64,000 bases of DNA from Sinorhizobium mexicanum (GTDB lineage: Bacteria > Pseudomonadota > Alphaproteobacteria > Rhizobiales > Rhizobiaceae): the NCBI RefSeq assembly GCF_013488225.1, contig NZ_CP041238.1, forward strand, positions 1,637,501-1,701,500. Reading direction: 5' to 3'. The position numbers were made by a program, and so were the translations under genes. Below the pieces are notes generated by a model that was not told the DNA's origin, searched no databases, and saw only the letters and a list, made by a program, of their open reading frames with translations. Each line of letters opens with the position of its first letter. Position 1 is the first letter of the stretch. This document shows, in pieces, positions 39,099 through 47,484 of this stretch.

Positions 39099-39965
39099 GT
39101 GGTAGCCCGCACCCTGCCGGCTACAGGGGGCAGGTTGGCGATCATTGCCGGCGCCGGCGCCCTGCCGCATCATGTGGCGGAGGCCGCGCGGCGACAGGGC
39201 GAGGACCCTTTCATCATTGCGCTGTCACACGAAGCGGATGCCTCCTGGGCAGGGTTCGACCATACCGTTCTGGCAATCGGCGATTTTGCCGGGATCAGCC
39301 GAACCTTCGAGAAAGAGGGCATCGACCGCGTTGTTCTCTCCGGCGGGGTTCGGCGTCGACCGGAATGGCGTGATATCCGCCCCACGCTGAGGACACTCGC
39401 CACAGTCCCGAGCGTGCTTCGGACTCTGATGTCCGGCGGCGACGACGCGGTCTTGCGAATGGCGATGGATCTCATCGAGGCGAGTGGTGCCCGCGTCATC
39501 GGCGCACAGGAGGTCGTGCCCAATCTTCTCGCAGACACCGGCCCGCTTGGGGCCCATGTGCCGACGGATGACGATCGGCGGGACATAGAAGCTGGCATCG
39601 CCGCTGCCAACGCATTGGGAGCGCTCGATGTCGGGCAGGGCGCTGTCGCTGTCGGCGGCAGGGTGATCGCGCTTGAGGGCGCTGAAGGCACTGATGCGAT
39701 GCTGGCTCGCGTTGCCGCGCTGAAGGTGGAGGGGCGGGTCTCGACCCGCCGCCGGGGGGTACTCGTCAAGCTTTGCAAGCCGCATCAGGACCAACGCGCG
39801 GACCTACCCTCTATCGGTCCTTCGACGGTCGCAGGCGCCGAGGCGGCGGGCCTTGCAGGCATCGCGGTCGAAGCGGGCAGGGCGCTTGTTCTCGAGCGTT
39901 CGCAACTCGTCGAGAACGCAGACAAAAGTGGCCTGTTCATCTTGGGTGTCGAGCGTGGGGGCTAG
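39099..39965 (+). CDS. lpxI: UDP-2,3-diacylglucosamine diphosphatase LpxI
   Basis: This protein of about 288 residues, formerly DUF1009, cleaves UDP-2,3-diacylglucosamine to lipid X. It replaces LpxH in alphaproteobacteria such as Caulobacter. It shows GGRLAIIAGAGALPHHVAEA near the start and VLSGGVRRRPEWRDIRPT. The C-terminal catalytic part has KLCKPHQDQRADLPSIGPST, with the conserved aspartate region. The start is GTG at 39099, 9 bases after AGAGG. A TTG at 39090 is less likely. A 119-bp gap containing a repeat splits it from lpxB. Confidence 0.95.
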   Translation: MVARTLPATGGRLAIIAGAGALPHHVAEAARRQGEDPFIIALSHEADASWAGFDHTVLAIGDFAGISRTFEKEGIDRVVLSGGVRRRPEWRDIRPTLRTLATVPSVLRTLMSGGDDAVLRMAMDLIEASGARVIGAQEVVPNLLADTGPLGAHVPTDDDRRDIEAGIAAANALGALDVGQGAVAVGGRVIALEGAEGTDAMLARVAALKVEGRVSTRRRGVLVKLCKPHQDQRADLPSIGPSTVAGAEAAGLAGIAVEAGRALVLERSQLVENADKSGLFILGVERGG

Positions 39966-39978
39966 ACCGGGATGAGGG

Positions 39979-40072
39979 AAAGTGTGCTCGGTTTTCCGTC
40001 CGCATCCCGCCCTAACTCTTTAGGATCGATCACGATGATTCTGCGTCGGTTCGACCCAAAATCATCGTGATC
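39979..40072. repeat. Second palindromic repeat family, copy B
   Basis: Homologue of the repeat at 14731-14825 (GTGTGCTCGGTTTTCCGTCC at the start, AAAATCATCGTGATCA at the end). It lies between lpxI and lpxB, and its last bases run directly into AAGGAG, the lpxB ribosome binding site. Confidence 0.8.
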
Positions 40073-40084
40073 AAGGAGCCGGCG

Positions 40085-41269
40085 ATGACGGGCAAGGGCT
40101 ATAAACTGGCCGTAATAGCCGGGGAAGTCTCCGGAGACCTGCTCGGTGCCGATCTGGTGCGCGCACTTCGCCCGCGCCTTGAGGGCTCGCTTGAACTCGT
40201 CGGTGTCGGCGGTGAGGCGCTTGAAGCTGAAGGGCTGACATCGCTGTTCGACTATTCCGAATTGTCGATCATGGGCTTTTCGCAGGTGCTCGCGCGTTTG
40301 CCGAAGCTCATCCTGCGCATCCGCCAGACAGCACGCGCTATCATCGCGGCTCGGCCGGATGCATTGCTGATCATCGACAGCCCGGACTTCACTCATCGTG
40401 TGGCGCGGCGCGTGCGCAACGCGCTCCCATGTCTGCCGGTGATCAATTACGTCTGCCCGAGCGTCTGGGCGTGGAAGCCCGCGCGCGCGCCGCGCATGCG
40501 TGCCTATGTCGATCATGTGCTCGCGGTTCTGCCGTTCGAGCCGGAGGTGATGCGCGCCCTCGATGGCCCGCCGACCACCTATGTCGGGCACCGCCTTGCA
40601 TCCGACATCAATGTCCTGTCGGTTCGCGCCCGTCAGCGCGAAAAACAGCGAGCGGAACGGCCGCAGGGGCCCGCGACCTGTCTCCTGCTTCCGGGGTCGC
40701 GCGGGAGCGAAGTCAGTCGCCTGTTGCCGATCTTTGGCGACACCGTCGAGGAACTGGCGGCGCGCCATCCAGGCACGCGCTTTCTGCTGCCGACCGTTCC
40801 CCGGCAGGAGCGGCGCGTAAGGGAACTGACGGCATCGTGGAAGGTGCAGCCCGAAATATCCGTTGCGACGGACAGGAAGTGGGAGGCCTTTGAAAAGGCC
40901 GATGCCGCGCTTGCCGCTTCAGGGACGGTCATCCTCGAACTGGCACTTGCCGGTATTCCCGTCGTTTCAACCTACAGAGCTGATTGGCTCGTCAGCTTTT
41001 TGCACTCTCGGATTCGGATATGGACGGCGGCGCTTCCAAACCTGATCGCCGATTTTCCCGTCGTACCGGAATATTTCAACAAGATGATCCGGCCAGCGGC
41101 GCTGACGCGTTGGTTCGAGCGGCTTTCGAGCGACACGCCACAACGCCGTGCCATGCTTGACGGTTTTGCCGTCGTGCAGGAGCGCATGGCTACCGACCGA
41201 TCGCCCGGCGACAAGGCCGCGGAAATCGTCTTCGATTATCTCCAAAGAAAAAAGCCCGGCCATCTCTGA
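40085..41269 (+). CDS. lpxB: Lipid-A-disaccharide synthase LpxB
   Basis: This 394-residue inverting glycosyltransferase of family GT19 joins lipid X and UDP-diacylglucosamine into the beta-1,6 disaccharide. The N-terminal motif LAVIAGEVSGDLLGADLVRA is characteristic, as are VCPSVWAWKPARAPRM, LLLPGSRGSEVSRLLPIF and SGTVILELALAGIPVV. The start is ATG 40085, 6 bases after AGGAG. That site abuts a palindromic repeat, so translation may respond to the hairpin. The terminator overlaps the last codons. Confidence 0.97.
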   Translation: MTGKGYKLAVIAGEVSGDLLGADLVRALRPRLEGSLELVGVGGEALEAEGLTSLFDYSELSIMGFSQVLARLPKLILRIRQTARAIIAARPDALLIIDSPDFTHRVARRVRNALPCLPVINYVCPSVWAWKPARAPRMRAYVDHVLAVLPFEPEVMRALDGPPTTYVGHRLASDINVLSVRARQREKQRAERPQGPATCLLLPGSRGSEVSRLLPIFGDTVEELAARHPGTRFLLPTVPRQERRVRELTASWKVQPEISVATDRKWEAFEKADAALAASGTVILELALAGIPVVSTYRADWLVSFLHSRIRIWTAALPNLIADFPVVPEYFNKMIRPAALTRWFERLSSDTPQRRAMLDGFAVVQERMATDRSPGDKAAEIVFDYLQRKKPGHL

Positions 41270-41280
41270 CCGGGCTTCTT
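41252..41280 (+). terminator. Terminator of the lpx block overlapping the lpxB end
   Basis: AAGCCCGG / CCGGGCTT stem (41252-41259 and 41270-41277) with a 10-base loop, followed by CTTG. The loop contains the lpxB stop codon, so the coding end and the hairpin share bases. Confidence 0.7.
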
Positions 41281-41289
41281 GATCTACAG

Positions 41290-41397
41290 TAGCGCATCAG
41301 CCCGAAAATCGGAATCGGTTTTCGGAAAGCACGATGCGTAGATTCAAAGACTTACAGCGTCCTTTGTGCGTCCTGATGGACGCACGGCGCTGTAAAG
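41290..41397 (-). repeat. RIME-like intergenic repeat, copy 7 (composite)
   Basis: Composite copy with the stem CCGAAAATCGG...TTTTCGG and flanking GCGCATC / GATGCGT. It is joined by TAGATTCAAAGACTTACAGC to the GCGTCCTTTGTGCGTCC...GGACGCACGGCGCTG hairpin. It is almost identical over about 105 bp to the right half of the repeat at 50898-51107. It lies between the convergent lpxB and gltA genes. Confidence 0.85.
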
Positions 41398-41407
41398 CGA
41401 TATCCGC

Positions 41408-42697
41408 TCAGCGCTTCGAGACGGGGACGTAGTCGCGCTGCGGTGCACCGACATAGAGCTGACGGGGGCGACCGATGCGCTGCTCCGGGTCCTCGATCAT
41501 CTCGTTCCACTGCGCGATCCAGCCGACGGTACGGGCGAGCGCAAAGAGCACCGTGAACATGGTGGTGGGGAAGCCTAGCGCCTTCAGCGTGATGCCGGAG
41601 TAGAAGTCGATGTTCGGATAGAGCTTCTTTTCGATGAAATATTCGTCGGTGAGCGCAATGCGCTCGAGTTCCATCGCCACTTCGAGCAATGGATCGTCCT
41701 TGTGGCCGAGTTCGGCGAGAACCTCATGCGTGGTCTTCTGCATGATCTTCGCGCGCGGATCATAATGCTTGTAGACGCGGTGGCCGAAGCCCATCAGACG
41801 GAACGGGTCGTTCTTGTCCTTGGCCTTGGCGATGTATTCCGGGATGCGGTCGACGGTGCCGATTTCGGCGAGCATGTTGAGCGCCGCCTCGTTGGCGCCG
41901 CCGTGCGCCGGTCCCCACAGGCAAGCAATGCCGGCCGCGATACAGGCAAACGGGTTTGCGCCCGACGAGCCGGCGAGGCGGACGGTCGAGGTCGATGCAT
42001 TCTGCTCGTGATCGGCGTGCAGGATGAAGATCCGATCCATCGCGCGGGCGAGAACCGGGTTCACGACATATTCCTCGCAGGGAACCGCAAAGCACATGCG
42101 CAGGAAGTTCGAGGCGTAGTCGAGGTCGTTCTTCGGGTAAACGAACGGCTGGCCGACGTGATATTTGTAGGCCATCGCGGCAATCGTCGGCATCTTCGCG
42201 ATCATGCGCAGCGACGCAACCATGCGCTGGTGCGGATCGGTGATGTCCGTCGAGTCGTGATAGAAGGCCGACAGCGCGCCGACGCAGCCGCACATGACGG
42301 CCATCGGGTGGGCGTCGCGGCGGAAGCCGGTGAAGAAACGCGACATCTGTTCGTGAACCATCGTGTGGTGGGTCACGCGATAGTCGAAATCGTCCTTCTG
42401 AGCCTTGGTCGGCAGTTCACCGTAAAGAAGCAGGTAGCACACTTCGAGGAAGTCACCGTGTTCGGCCAGTTGCTCGATCGGATAGCCGCGATGCAGCAGC
42501 ACGCCCTCGTCACCGTCGATATAGGTGATCTTGGATTCACACGATGCCGTCGAGGTGAAGCCGGGATCGTAGGTGAACATCTTCGTCTGCTTGTAGAGCG
42601 ATCCGATATCGACGACGGCCGGCCCGATGGATCCCGATCGCACTGGCAGTTCCGCCGATTTTCCATCGAATGTTACAACCGCGCTTTTTTCACTCAT
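41408..42697 (-). CDS. gltA: Citrate synthase
   Basis: This 429-residue type II citrate synthase is the entry enzyme of the TCA cycle. Catalytic residues align with E. coli as His265 ([10 protein letters not shown]), His306 ([12 protein letters not shown]) and Asp364 (NIDFYSG). The N-terminal beta domain carries [20 protein letters not shown]. The start is ATG 42697 after GGAGGCTCCC. The in-frame extension to 42850 lies in the leader. A perfect inverted repeat GTGGCAT / ATGCCAC sits in this leader. In Sinorhizobium, citrate synthase is known to be needed for effective nodules. Confidence 0.97.
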   Translation of the reverse strand: MSEKSAVVTFDGKSAELPVRSGSIGPAVVDIGSLYKQTKMFTYDPGFTSTASCESKITYIDGDEGVLLHRGYPIEQLAEHGDFLEVCYLLLYGELPTKAQKDDFDYRVTHHTMVHEQMSRFFTGFRRDAHPMAVMCGCVGALSAFYHDSTDITDPHQRMVASLRMIAKMPTIAAMAYKYHVGQPFVYPKNDLDYASNFLRMCFAVPCEEYVVNPVLARAMDRIFILHADHEQNASTSTVRLAGSSGANPFACIAAGIACLWGPAHGGANEAALNMLAEIGTVDRIPEYIAKAKDKNDPFRLMGFGHRVYKHYDPRAKIMQKTTHEVLAELGHKDDPLLEVAMELERIALTDEYFIEKKLYPNIDFYSGITLKALGFPTTMFTVLFALARTVGWIAQWNEMIEDPEQRIGRPRQLYVGAPQRDYVPVSKR

Positions 42698-42720
42698 GGG
42701 AGCCTCCGTCTTATGGCAAC

Positions 42721-42740
42721 GTGGCATAGCAAAATGCCAC
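42721..42740. promoter_or_regulatory. Inverted repeat in the gltA leader
   Basis: GTGGCAT-AGCAAA-ATGCCAC has perfect 7-bp arms and lies 24 bp upstream of the gltA ATG. It could be an operator or an mRNA hairpin near the ribosome binding site. The rest of the 316-bp divergent gltA-comEC region is AT-richer, as expected for promoters, and I can name no other motif. Confidence 0.45.
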
Positions 42741-43013
42741 GAAATTGAACGTTGCGAGTTTGCTATATGATTTATTTTCGACTGCCAAGCTGTACGAAAG
42801 GCAAATTGGTGCGATGCGAAAATGTGCATATGGCGACGCAATAATCGCATGTTATTGGCAGATGTCCAATCAGATCAATGATCGTTAAGCTGATAATGCG
42901 GTACCATTCCATATAGTTCTGGTTATTTTTTGTGCAGCTTATGTTGCGATTGCAATGTGGCCTCGTTAGTTGCAGGATCCGCGGAAAGCCGCAGAGGGGC
43001 AGAGCGGACGGGA

Positions 43014-45443
43014 ATGGGGACGGAAGAGCGAGGGCCGACGACGCGCGACGCGATGTGTCGTGCATCGCCTTTCATCGGCAGCCAAGTCGCCGTTCATGCC
43101 GCCGATGTGGCGGTAATGCGGGCCACTCGCCGACTGTCACCAGCGCTGAATGGTTCGGCGTTGGGCCCTGCGGCCGCTTCGATCGTCCGGCGATTGCGCG
43201 CTGCCGTGGAGGAGGAAGCCGATTTTGGGCACGGCTTCGTGCTGATCCCGGTGCTTCTGGCGCTCGGCTCCCTCTTTTGGTTCGCGCTGGCGTATGATGT
43301 CGGAATTGCCAAACTTGCACCGCTGCTTTGCGTTTTCGGCATAGCGGCGCTCCTGTGCCGAGGGCGTTTCGCGCCTTGGCGACCGATCGCCGCCGCGCCT
43401 TTCATCTTCGTTGCCGGCATGTTGCTGGCAGCGGCGGAGACCGCGCGCCTCGGCACGGTCATTCTCGATGGCCCGGTCACGACGAGCATTCGCGGAAGCG
43501 TGTTGTCGCGCGAGCAGGATGATAAAGGTCGCTGGCGCTATCTCGTCGAGATTAAGGAAACGTCCAAGCCGCGGCTGCGCAGACCGCCCTCCAAGGCAAC
43601 ACTCCTCGCTCGAAGTCCGCACGGCGGGTTTCCGGTCGGGGCGATCATCGAGGGAAAAGCGCGGCTTTCCCCGCCTTCTGGACCCGCGCTGCCCGGCCTG
43701 AACGACTTTGCGTTCGACGCCTTCTTCAAGGGGATTGGCGCGGTCGGGTTTTTCTACGGCGCGCCGCGACAGGCGTTGGATGGGGATATTGCAGCGTTTC
43801 GCACCGACATCTCCTTGTTTGCGCAAGGCATGGCCTTCCTTGCTGACATGCGTGAAGCCGTTGGAGATCGGATCCGGACCGTGGTCGGGGGTGATACGGG
43901 TGCGATTGCGGCGGCGCTCATCACTGCCGAAGAGCGAGCCATCAGCCGCGAAACCGTCGAAACCCTGAGAGCTGCCGGCCTATCGCATGTTCTGGCTATT
44001 TCGGGGCTGAACATGGTCCTCGCGGCGGGGACCTTTCTTGTTGGAGCGCGGACGCTGCTAAGTCTGGTTCCGGGCCTGGCCGAACGGTTGCCGGTCAAGA
44101 AGATCGCCGCAGCGGGGGCCCTCGTGATGGTCCTGCTCTATATCCTGATCGCTGGTGGTGCAGTCTCGGCGCTTCGCTCGTGGATCATGATCTCCATCAT
44201 GCTCGTAGCCGTCTTTTTCGACCGCGTTTCGATCAGCCTGCGGAATGTCGCTCTGGCGGCAATCGTTATCATCGCCTGGACACCGTCGGCGGTTGCCGGG
44301 CCGGGATTCCAGATGTCCTTCGCCGCTACCCTGGCCCTTGTGGCTGGCTACGCTCGCTGGCGCGAACATCGAATGCGGGAACGGGAGGGAGTAACCGGCG
44401 GCCACCGTTGGGAGCCGGCGTCGAACTTTGCCATAGGCAGCGTCGCCACGTCTCTTATCGGCGGCTTGGCGACGGCAGTCTATGCCGCCGCCCATTTTCA
44501 TCGGTTGCCGGCCTATGGATTAATTGCCAACGTCCTCTCCACACCATTGATAAGCATCCTCATCATGCCGTTCGGATTGTTCGCCATGCTGCTTATGCCA
44601 TTCGGGCTTGAATATTATCCTCTGGTGGTGATGGGGCAGGGGCTGGATTGGATGCTCGCGGTAGCGCGCTACGTGGCTTCGTTCGACGGTGAGTGGGTGA
44701 CGGGACGGGTGGGCGCGACCGGTTTTGCCCTGGCGGCGTTCGGCGGCATCGTGCTGTGTGTGCTTCGAACGCGGCTGGCGCTCTTTGGTGCGGTCTTGAT
44801 CATGTTCGGCGGCACGGCGATTGCCTGGGAGCGCCAGGCCCAACGTCCTTCGGTCGTGATATCGGAAGATGGCCAGTTGGTCGGGCTGATCGCCGAAGGC
44901 GCCATCGGCACCAACCGGCCCCGGCCGCCGGACTTTATCTTCTCGCAATGGCAACGGGCGCTTGCCGTCCCCAATCATGTTGCGCCTGTCGTCGAGAGTG
45001 CCGGGGCTACAGCGGCAATAACGGCAGTGCGCGACCCAACGGCGAGCGTGGCGAAAGTGGCTGAGATCTTATCATCCGTGAAAGCAGGCGGCTTTATCTG
45101 CCGCAAGGGCGAATGGTGTGTCGGCCGCGGCCACGAGGGCTGGACCATCATCATCGTCGACGCCCCCGAACTGTTTCCGTCCTTATGCGAGGCAGCAGAC
45201 CTCGTCATCGCAGACACCCGTCGGCCGTTGCCGTCCTGCAAATCGAGCCGGGCGCTGATTGTGACGGCTGAGACTCTGCGGCGGAGTGGCGCGATCGAGA
45301 TTTATGCCGATGAGACGCAGGCCGCGGCGCCACCCCGCATGCGGATCGCGAAGTCGTTCGCCTCCACGGAGAGGCCATGGCAACGGCACCGCCGGTATGA
45401 CTGGCGCAGCAACGACTTCTCCCACGAGCAAGGCACTCTCTAG
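43014..45443 (+). CDS. ComEC/Rec2-related competence membrane protein
   Basis: This large inner-membrane protein of about 809 residues is related to ComEC, the channel for single-stranded DNA uptake. Near the N-terminus are two or three helices and an OB-like DUF4131 region (ILDGPVTTSIRGSVLSREQD). The competence core follows with LSHVLAISGLNMVLAAGTFL, then VSALRSWIMISIMLVAVFF and PGFQMSFAATLALVAGYARW. The C-terminal about 200 residues replace the metallo-beta-lactamase domain, and no HxHxDH motif is visible. The start is uncertain. ATG 43014 is chosen, and ATG 43053 or 43116 are also possible. It is divergent from gltA. Confidence 0.85.
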   Translation: MGTEERGPTTRDAMCRASPFIGSQVAVHAADVAVMRATRRLSPALNGSALGPAAASIVRRLRAAVEEEADFGHGFVLIPVLLALGSLFWFALAYDVGIAKLAPLLCVFGIAALLCRGRFAPWRPIAAAPFIFVAGMLLAAAETARLGTVILDGPVTTSIRGSVLSREQDDKGRWRYLVEIKETSKPRLRRPPSKATLLARSPHGGFPVGAIIEGKARLSPPSGPALPGLNDFAFDAFFKGIGAVGFFYGAPRQALDGDIAAFRTDISLFAQGMAFLADMREAVGDRIRTVVGGDTGAIAAALITAEERAISRETVETLRAAGLSHVLAISGLNMVLAAGTFLVGARTLLSLVPGLAERLPVKKIAAAGALVMVLLYILIAGGAVSALRSWIMISIMLVAVFFDRVSISLRNVALAAIVIIAWTPSAVAGPGFQMSFAATLALVAGYARWREHRMREREGVTGGHRWEPASNFAIGSVATSLIGGLATAVYAAAHFHRLPAYGLIANVLSTPLISILIMPFGLFAMLLMPFGLEYYPLVVMGQGLDWMLAVARYVASFDGEWVTGRVGATGFALAAFGGIVLCVLRTRLALFGAVLIMFGGTAIAWERQAQRPSVVISEDGQLVGLIAEGAIGTNRPRPPDFIFSQWQRALAVPNHVAPVVESAGATAAITAVRDPTASVAKVAEILSSVKAGGFICRKGEWCVGRGHEGWTIIIVDAPELFPSLCEAADLVIADTRRPLPSCKSSRALIVTAETLRRSGAIEIYADETQAAAPPRMRIAKSFASTERPWQRHRRYDWRSNDFSHEQGTL

Positions 45444-45623
45444 ACTCGCGCGATCGCGGGAAGAATGCGATTAGGTCAATATTCTTGATTACTTTACTCC
45501 ACAAATCCTTGCCATTCGGTCATAGTTCGTCGTAAAGAGCGTGCGAAGGCATGCAGGCGTGCTCGTCCCCGGGTTGCATCGCGGCCAGGCGGCAAGACAG
45601 GCGCACAATATGTGAGGAACGAG

Positions 45624-46622
45624 ATGTCACACCGGACTCGGCCGCAATCGAATCTGTGGTTGGCGGCTACGCTCGCCATTTCACTTGTCGGAGCGGTTTC
45701 AACAGGCTTCGCCCAAACGGTGCGGCAAGATCCCTCGTCAGCGGTCGCCCGGCAAGCGCAGGGCGCGGCGCCCGCCGTTGCGGGACCGGCCGCCACCGAC
45801 GGCGGCGAAGCGAGTGTCACGACTGCCCCCGCTTTGCCTGCATCTGTCGACGCCGCGGCGCCGGGCGCAAGCGCCAACCCGGTCCTTCCGCACGATCTTT
45901 CGCCGATCGGTATGTTTCTTGCTGCCGATATCGTCGTCAAGGGCGTGATGATCGGCCTGGCGATGGCATCCGTCGTCACCTGGGCGATTTTCCTTGTGAA
46001 GACGATAGAACTCGTCGGTGCAAAATCGCGGCTGAGACGCGCAGTCCGAGTGCTCAGCGATGCGAATGGCCTCGCCGAGGTCAAGGCCGGACTCGACCGC
46101 AAGGCCGGCGTTGCTGCGGAAATGGTCGCGGCAGCGGTCGACGAAATGGCCCGTTCAGAGGCGGTTCTGGATCATGCCCCGGCCACCGGCATCAAAGAGC
46201 GCGTGTCATCGCTACTCGGCCGTATCGAGATTCGTGCCGGCAAGCAGATGAGCGGCGGCACCGGCATTCTGGCTTCGATCGGTTCAGTTGGTCCCTTCGT
46301 CGGGCTGTTCGGTACGGTTTGGGGGATCATGAATTCGTTTATCGGCATCAGTAAAGCGCAGACGACCAACCTGGCGATCGTAGCGCCCGGTATTGCCGAG
46401 GCTTTGCTGGCGACAGCCATCGGCCTCGTCGCGGCCATTCCCGCGGTGGTGATTTACAACTACTTCGCGCGGTCGGTAAGCGGCTACAAGCTCATCCTGG
46501 CGGATGCGGCGGCAGCGGTGGAACGATTGGTGAGCCGCGACCTCGACCATCGACATGTGCGCAAGGCCCAGCCGCAGAGGCGCGACGGCTATGTCGATGC
46601 TTCGATAACCAGGATCGGATAA
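45624..46622 (+). CDS. exbB: TonB-system energiser ExbB
   Basis: This 332-residue inner-membrane proton-channel subunit drives TonB. After an N-terminal signal-like helix (LWLAATLAISLVGAVSTGFA) comes a long Ala/Pro-rich periplasmic stretch (about 35-90), longer than in E. coli ExbB (244 residues). The three membrane helices of the MotA/TolQ/ExbB family follow. The family signature is TGILASIGSVGPFVGLFGTV with GIMNSFIGISKAQTTNLAIV after it. The start ATG 45624 is 5 bases after GAGGA, and the GTG at 45612 is rejected. exbD follows by 4 bp. The tonB gene is not in the window. Confidence 0.94.
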   Translation: MSHRTRPQSNLWLAATLAISLVGAVSTGFAQTVRQDPSSAVARQAQGAAPAVAGPAATDGGEASVTTAPALPASVDAAAPGASANPVLPHDLSPIGMFLAADIVVKGVMIGLAMASVVTWAIFLVKTIELVGAKSRLRRAVRVLSDANGLAEVKAGLDRKAGVAAEMVAAAVDEMARSEAVLDHAPATGIKERVSSLLGRIEIRAGKQMSGGTGILASIGSVGPFVGLFGTVWGIMNSFIGISKAQTTNLAIVAPGIAEALLATAIGLVAAIPAVVIYNYFARSVSGYKLILADAAAAVERLVSRDLDHRHVRKAQPQRRDGYVDASITRIG

Positions 46623-46626
46623 GGGG

Positions 46627-47052
46627 ATGGCGGGACGGATTTCCGAAAGCGGTGGCGATCTCGACGAGAACAGCGAGATCAACGTGACGCCCTTCATCGA
46701 CGTCATGCTCGTCCTGCTGATTATCTTCATGGTTGCTGCACCCTTGGCGACCGTCGACATGAAGGTCGACCTGCCGCAATCGGTGGCCAAGCCCGCGCCA
46801 AGGGACGACAAGCCGGTTTTCGTGACATTGAAGGCAGACTTGACGCTGGCGATCGGCAACGAGGAAACGGCTCGCGAAAGCTTCGTTTCGGAACTCAAGC
46901 GGATAACGAACGGGAGCACCGAAACGCGCGTGCTCCTGCGCGCGGATCGCTTGGTCGATTACGGCGAACTGATGACAGTTATGAATCTCATTCAAGACGC
47001 AGGCTACAGCAAGATCGCCCTTGTCGGGCTCGAGGCGGCGCCCGGGCGTTAG
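46627..47052 (+). CDS. exbD: TonB-system protein ExbD
   Basis: This 141-residue partner of ExbB has one membrane helix and a periplasmic domain. The short cytoplasmic start is followed by EINVTPFIDVMLVLLIIFMV, in which the aspartate in the helix (PFIDVML) is the proton-carrying residue. The periplasmic part ends in DAGYSKIALVGLEAAPG. It is translationally coupled to exbB. No iron-responsive operator of the TGA-N9-TCA type was evident upstream of the pair. A repeat-like sequence starts right at the stop codon. Confidence 0.94.
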   Translation: MAGRISESGGDLDENSEINVTPFIDVMLVLLIIFMVAAPLATVDMKVDLPQSVAKPAPRDDKPVFVTLKADLTLAIGNEETARESFVSELKRITNGSTETRVLLRADRLVDYGELMTVMNLIQDAGYSKIALVGLEAAPGR

Positions 47053-47154
47053 AGCATCCCGCTTTCAAATGGCATAGTTGAAAGCGGATAAGATGCACTA
47101 GAATCAAAGCGCTAGAGGCGCCTTGTGCGTTCTTTTGAATGCACGGCGCTCTGG
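47052..47154 (-). repeat. RIME-like intergenic repeat, copy 8 (variant)
   Basis: CCCGCTTTCAA...TTGAAAGCGG forms a first stem (47068-47078 region and 47089-47098 region). It is joined by GATGCACTAGAATCAAAGCG to GCGCCTTGTGCGTTC...GAATGCACGGCGCTC, the second stem. It opens the 432-bp exbD-pcm gap. From 47155 to 47484 I see no gene, hairpin or named motif. Confidence 0.7.
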
Positions 47155-47484
47155 CCACCTGCAGCCCTTGGCTTCAAGATTTGTCGCCACGCTTCGAGGC
47201 ACTGCCTGTCTTGCTGAAACCGAATCTTTGAGCGATCCGCTCCGAGCGGTCCGCCGATCACGAGGCACGTCGCTGCGCTCTTCGTCGTGGAGGCGCTGCC
47301 GCTCCTGTCGTGAGCCGTTGCCATCCTTCCCTTTTTGCTCGCCGAAATGTCGCTGTCGCTTGAAACCGGCGATGCGCCGATTTATGAGCTTAGGCAACGG
47401 GCTGCGCATCGGCGGCCAAATGCAAGATCGCGCGGATTTTCCGGACACCGGCGCCGCGCCTATCCGGGATACGAGGGCAGTACC

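Noticed and set aside
45444-45623. Iron-responsive operator before exbB
   Set aside because: No TGA-N9-TCA or other iron-box pattern was found by eye. The AT-rich stretch is compatible with an ordinary promoter.
47155-47484. Possible small gene between exbD and the Pcm-like gene
   Set aside because: Open frames on both strands have poor composition, no ribosome binding site and no motif.
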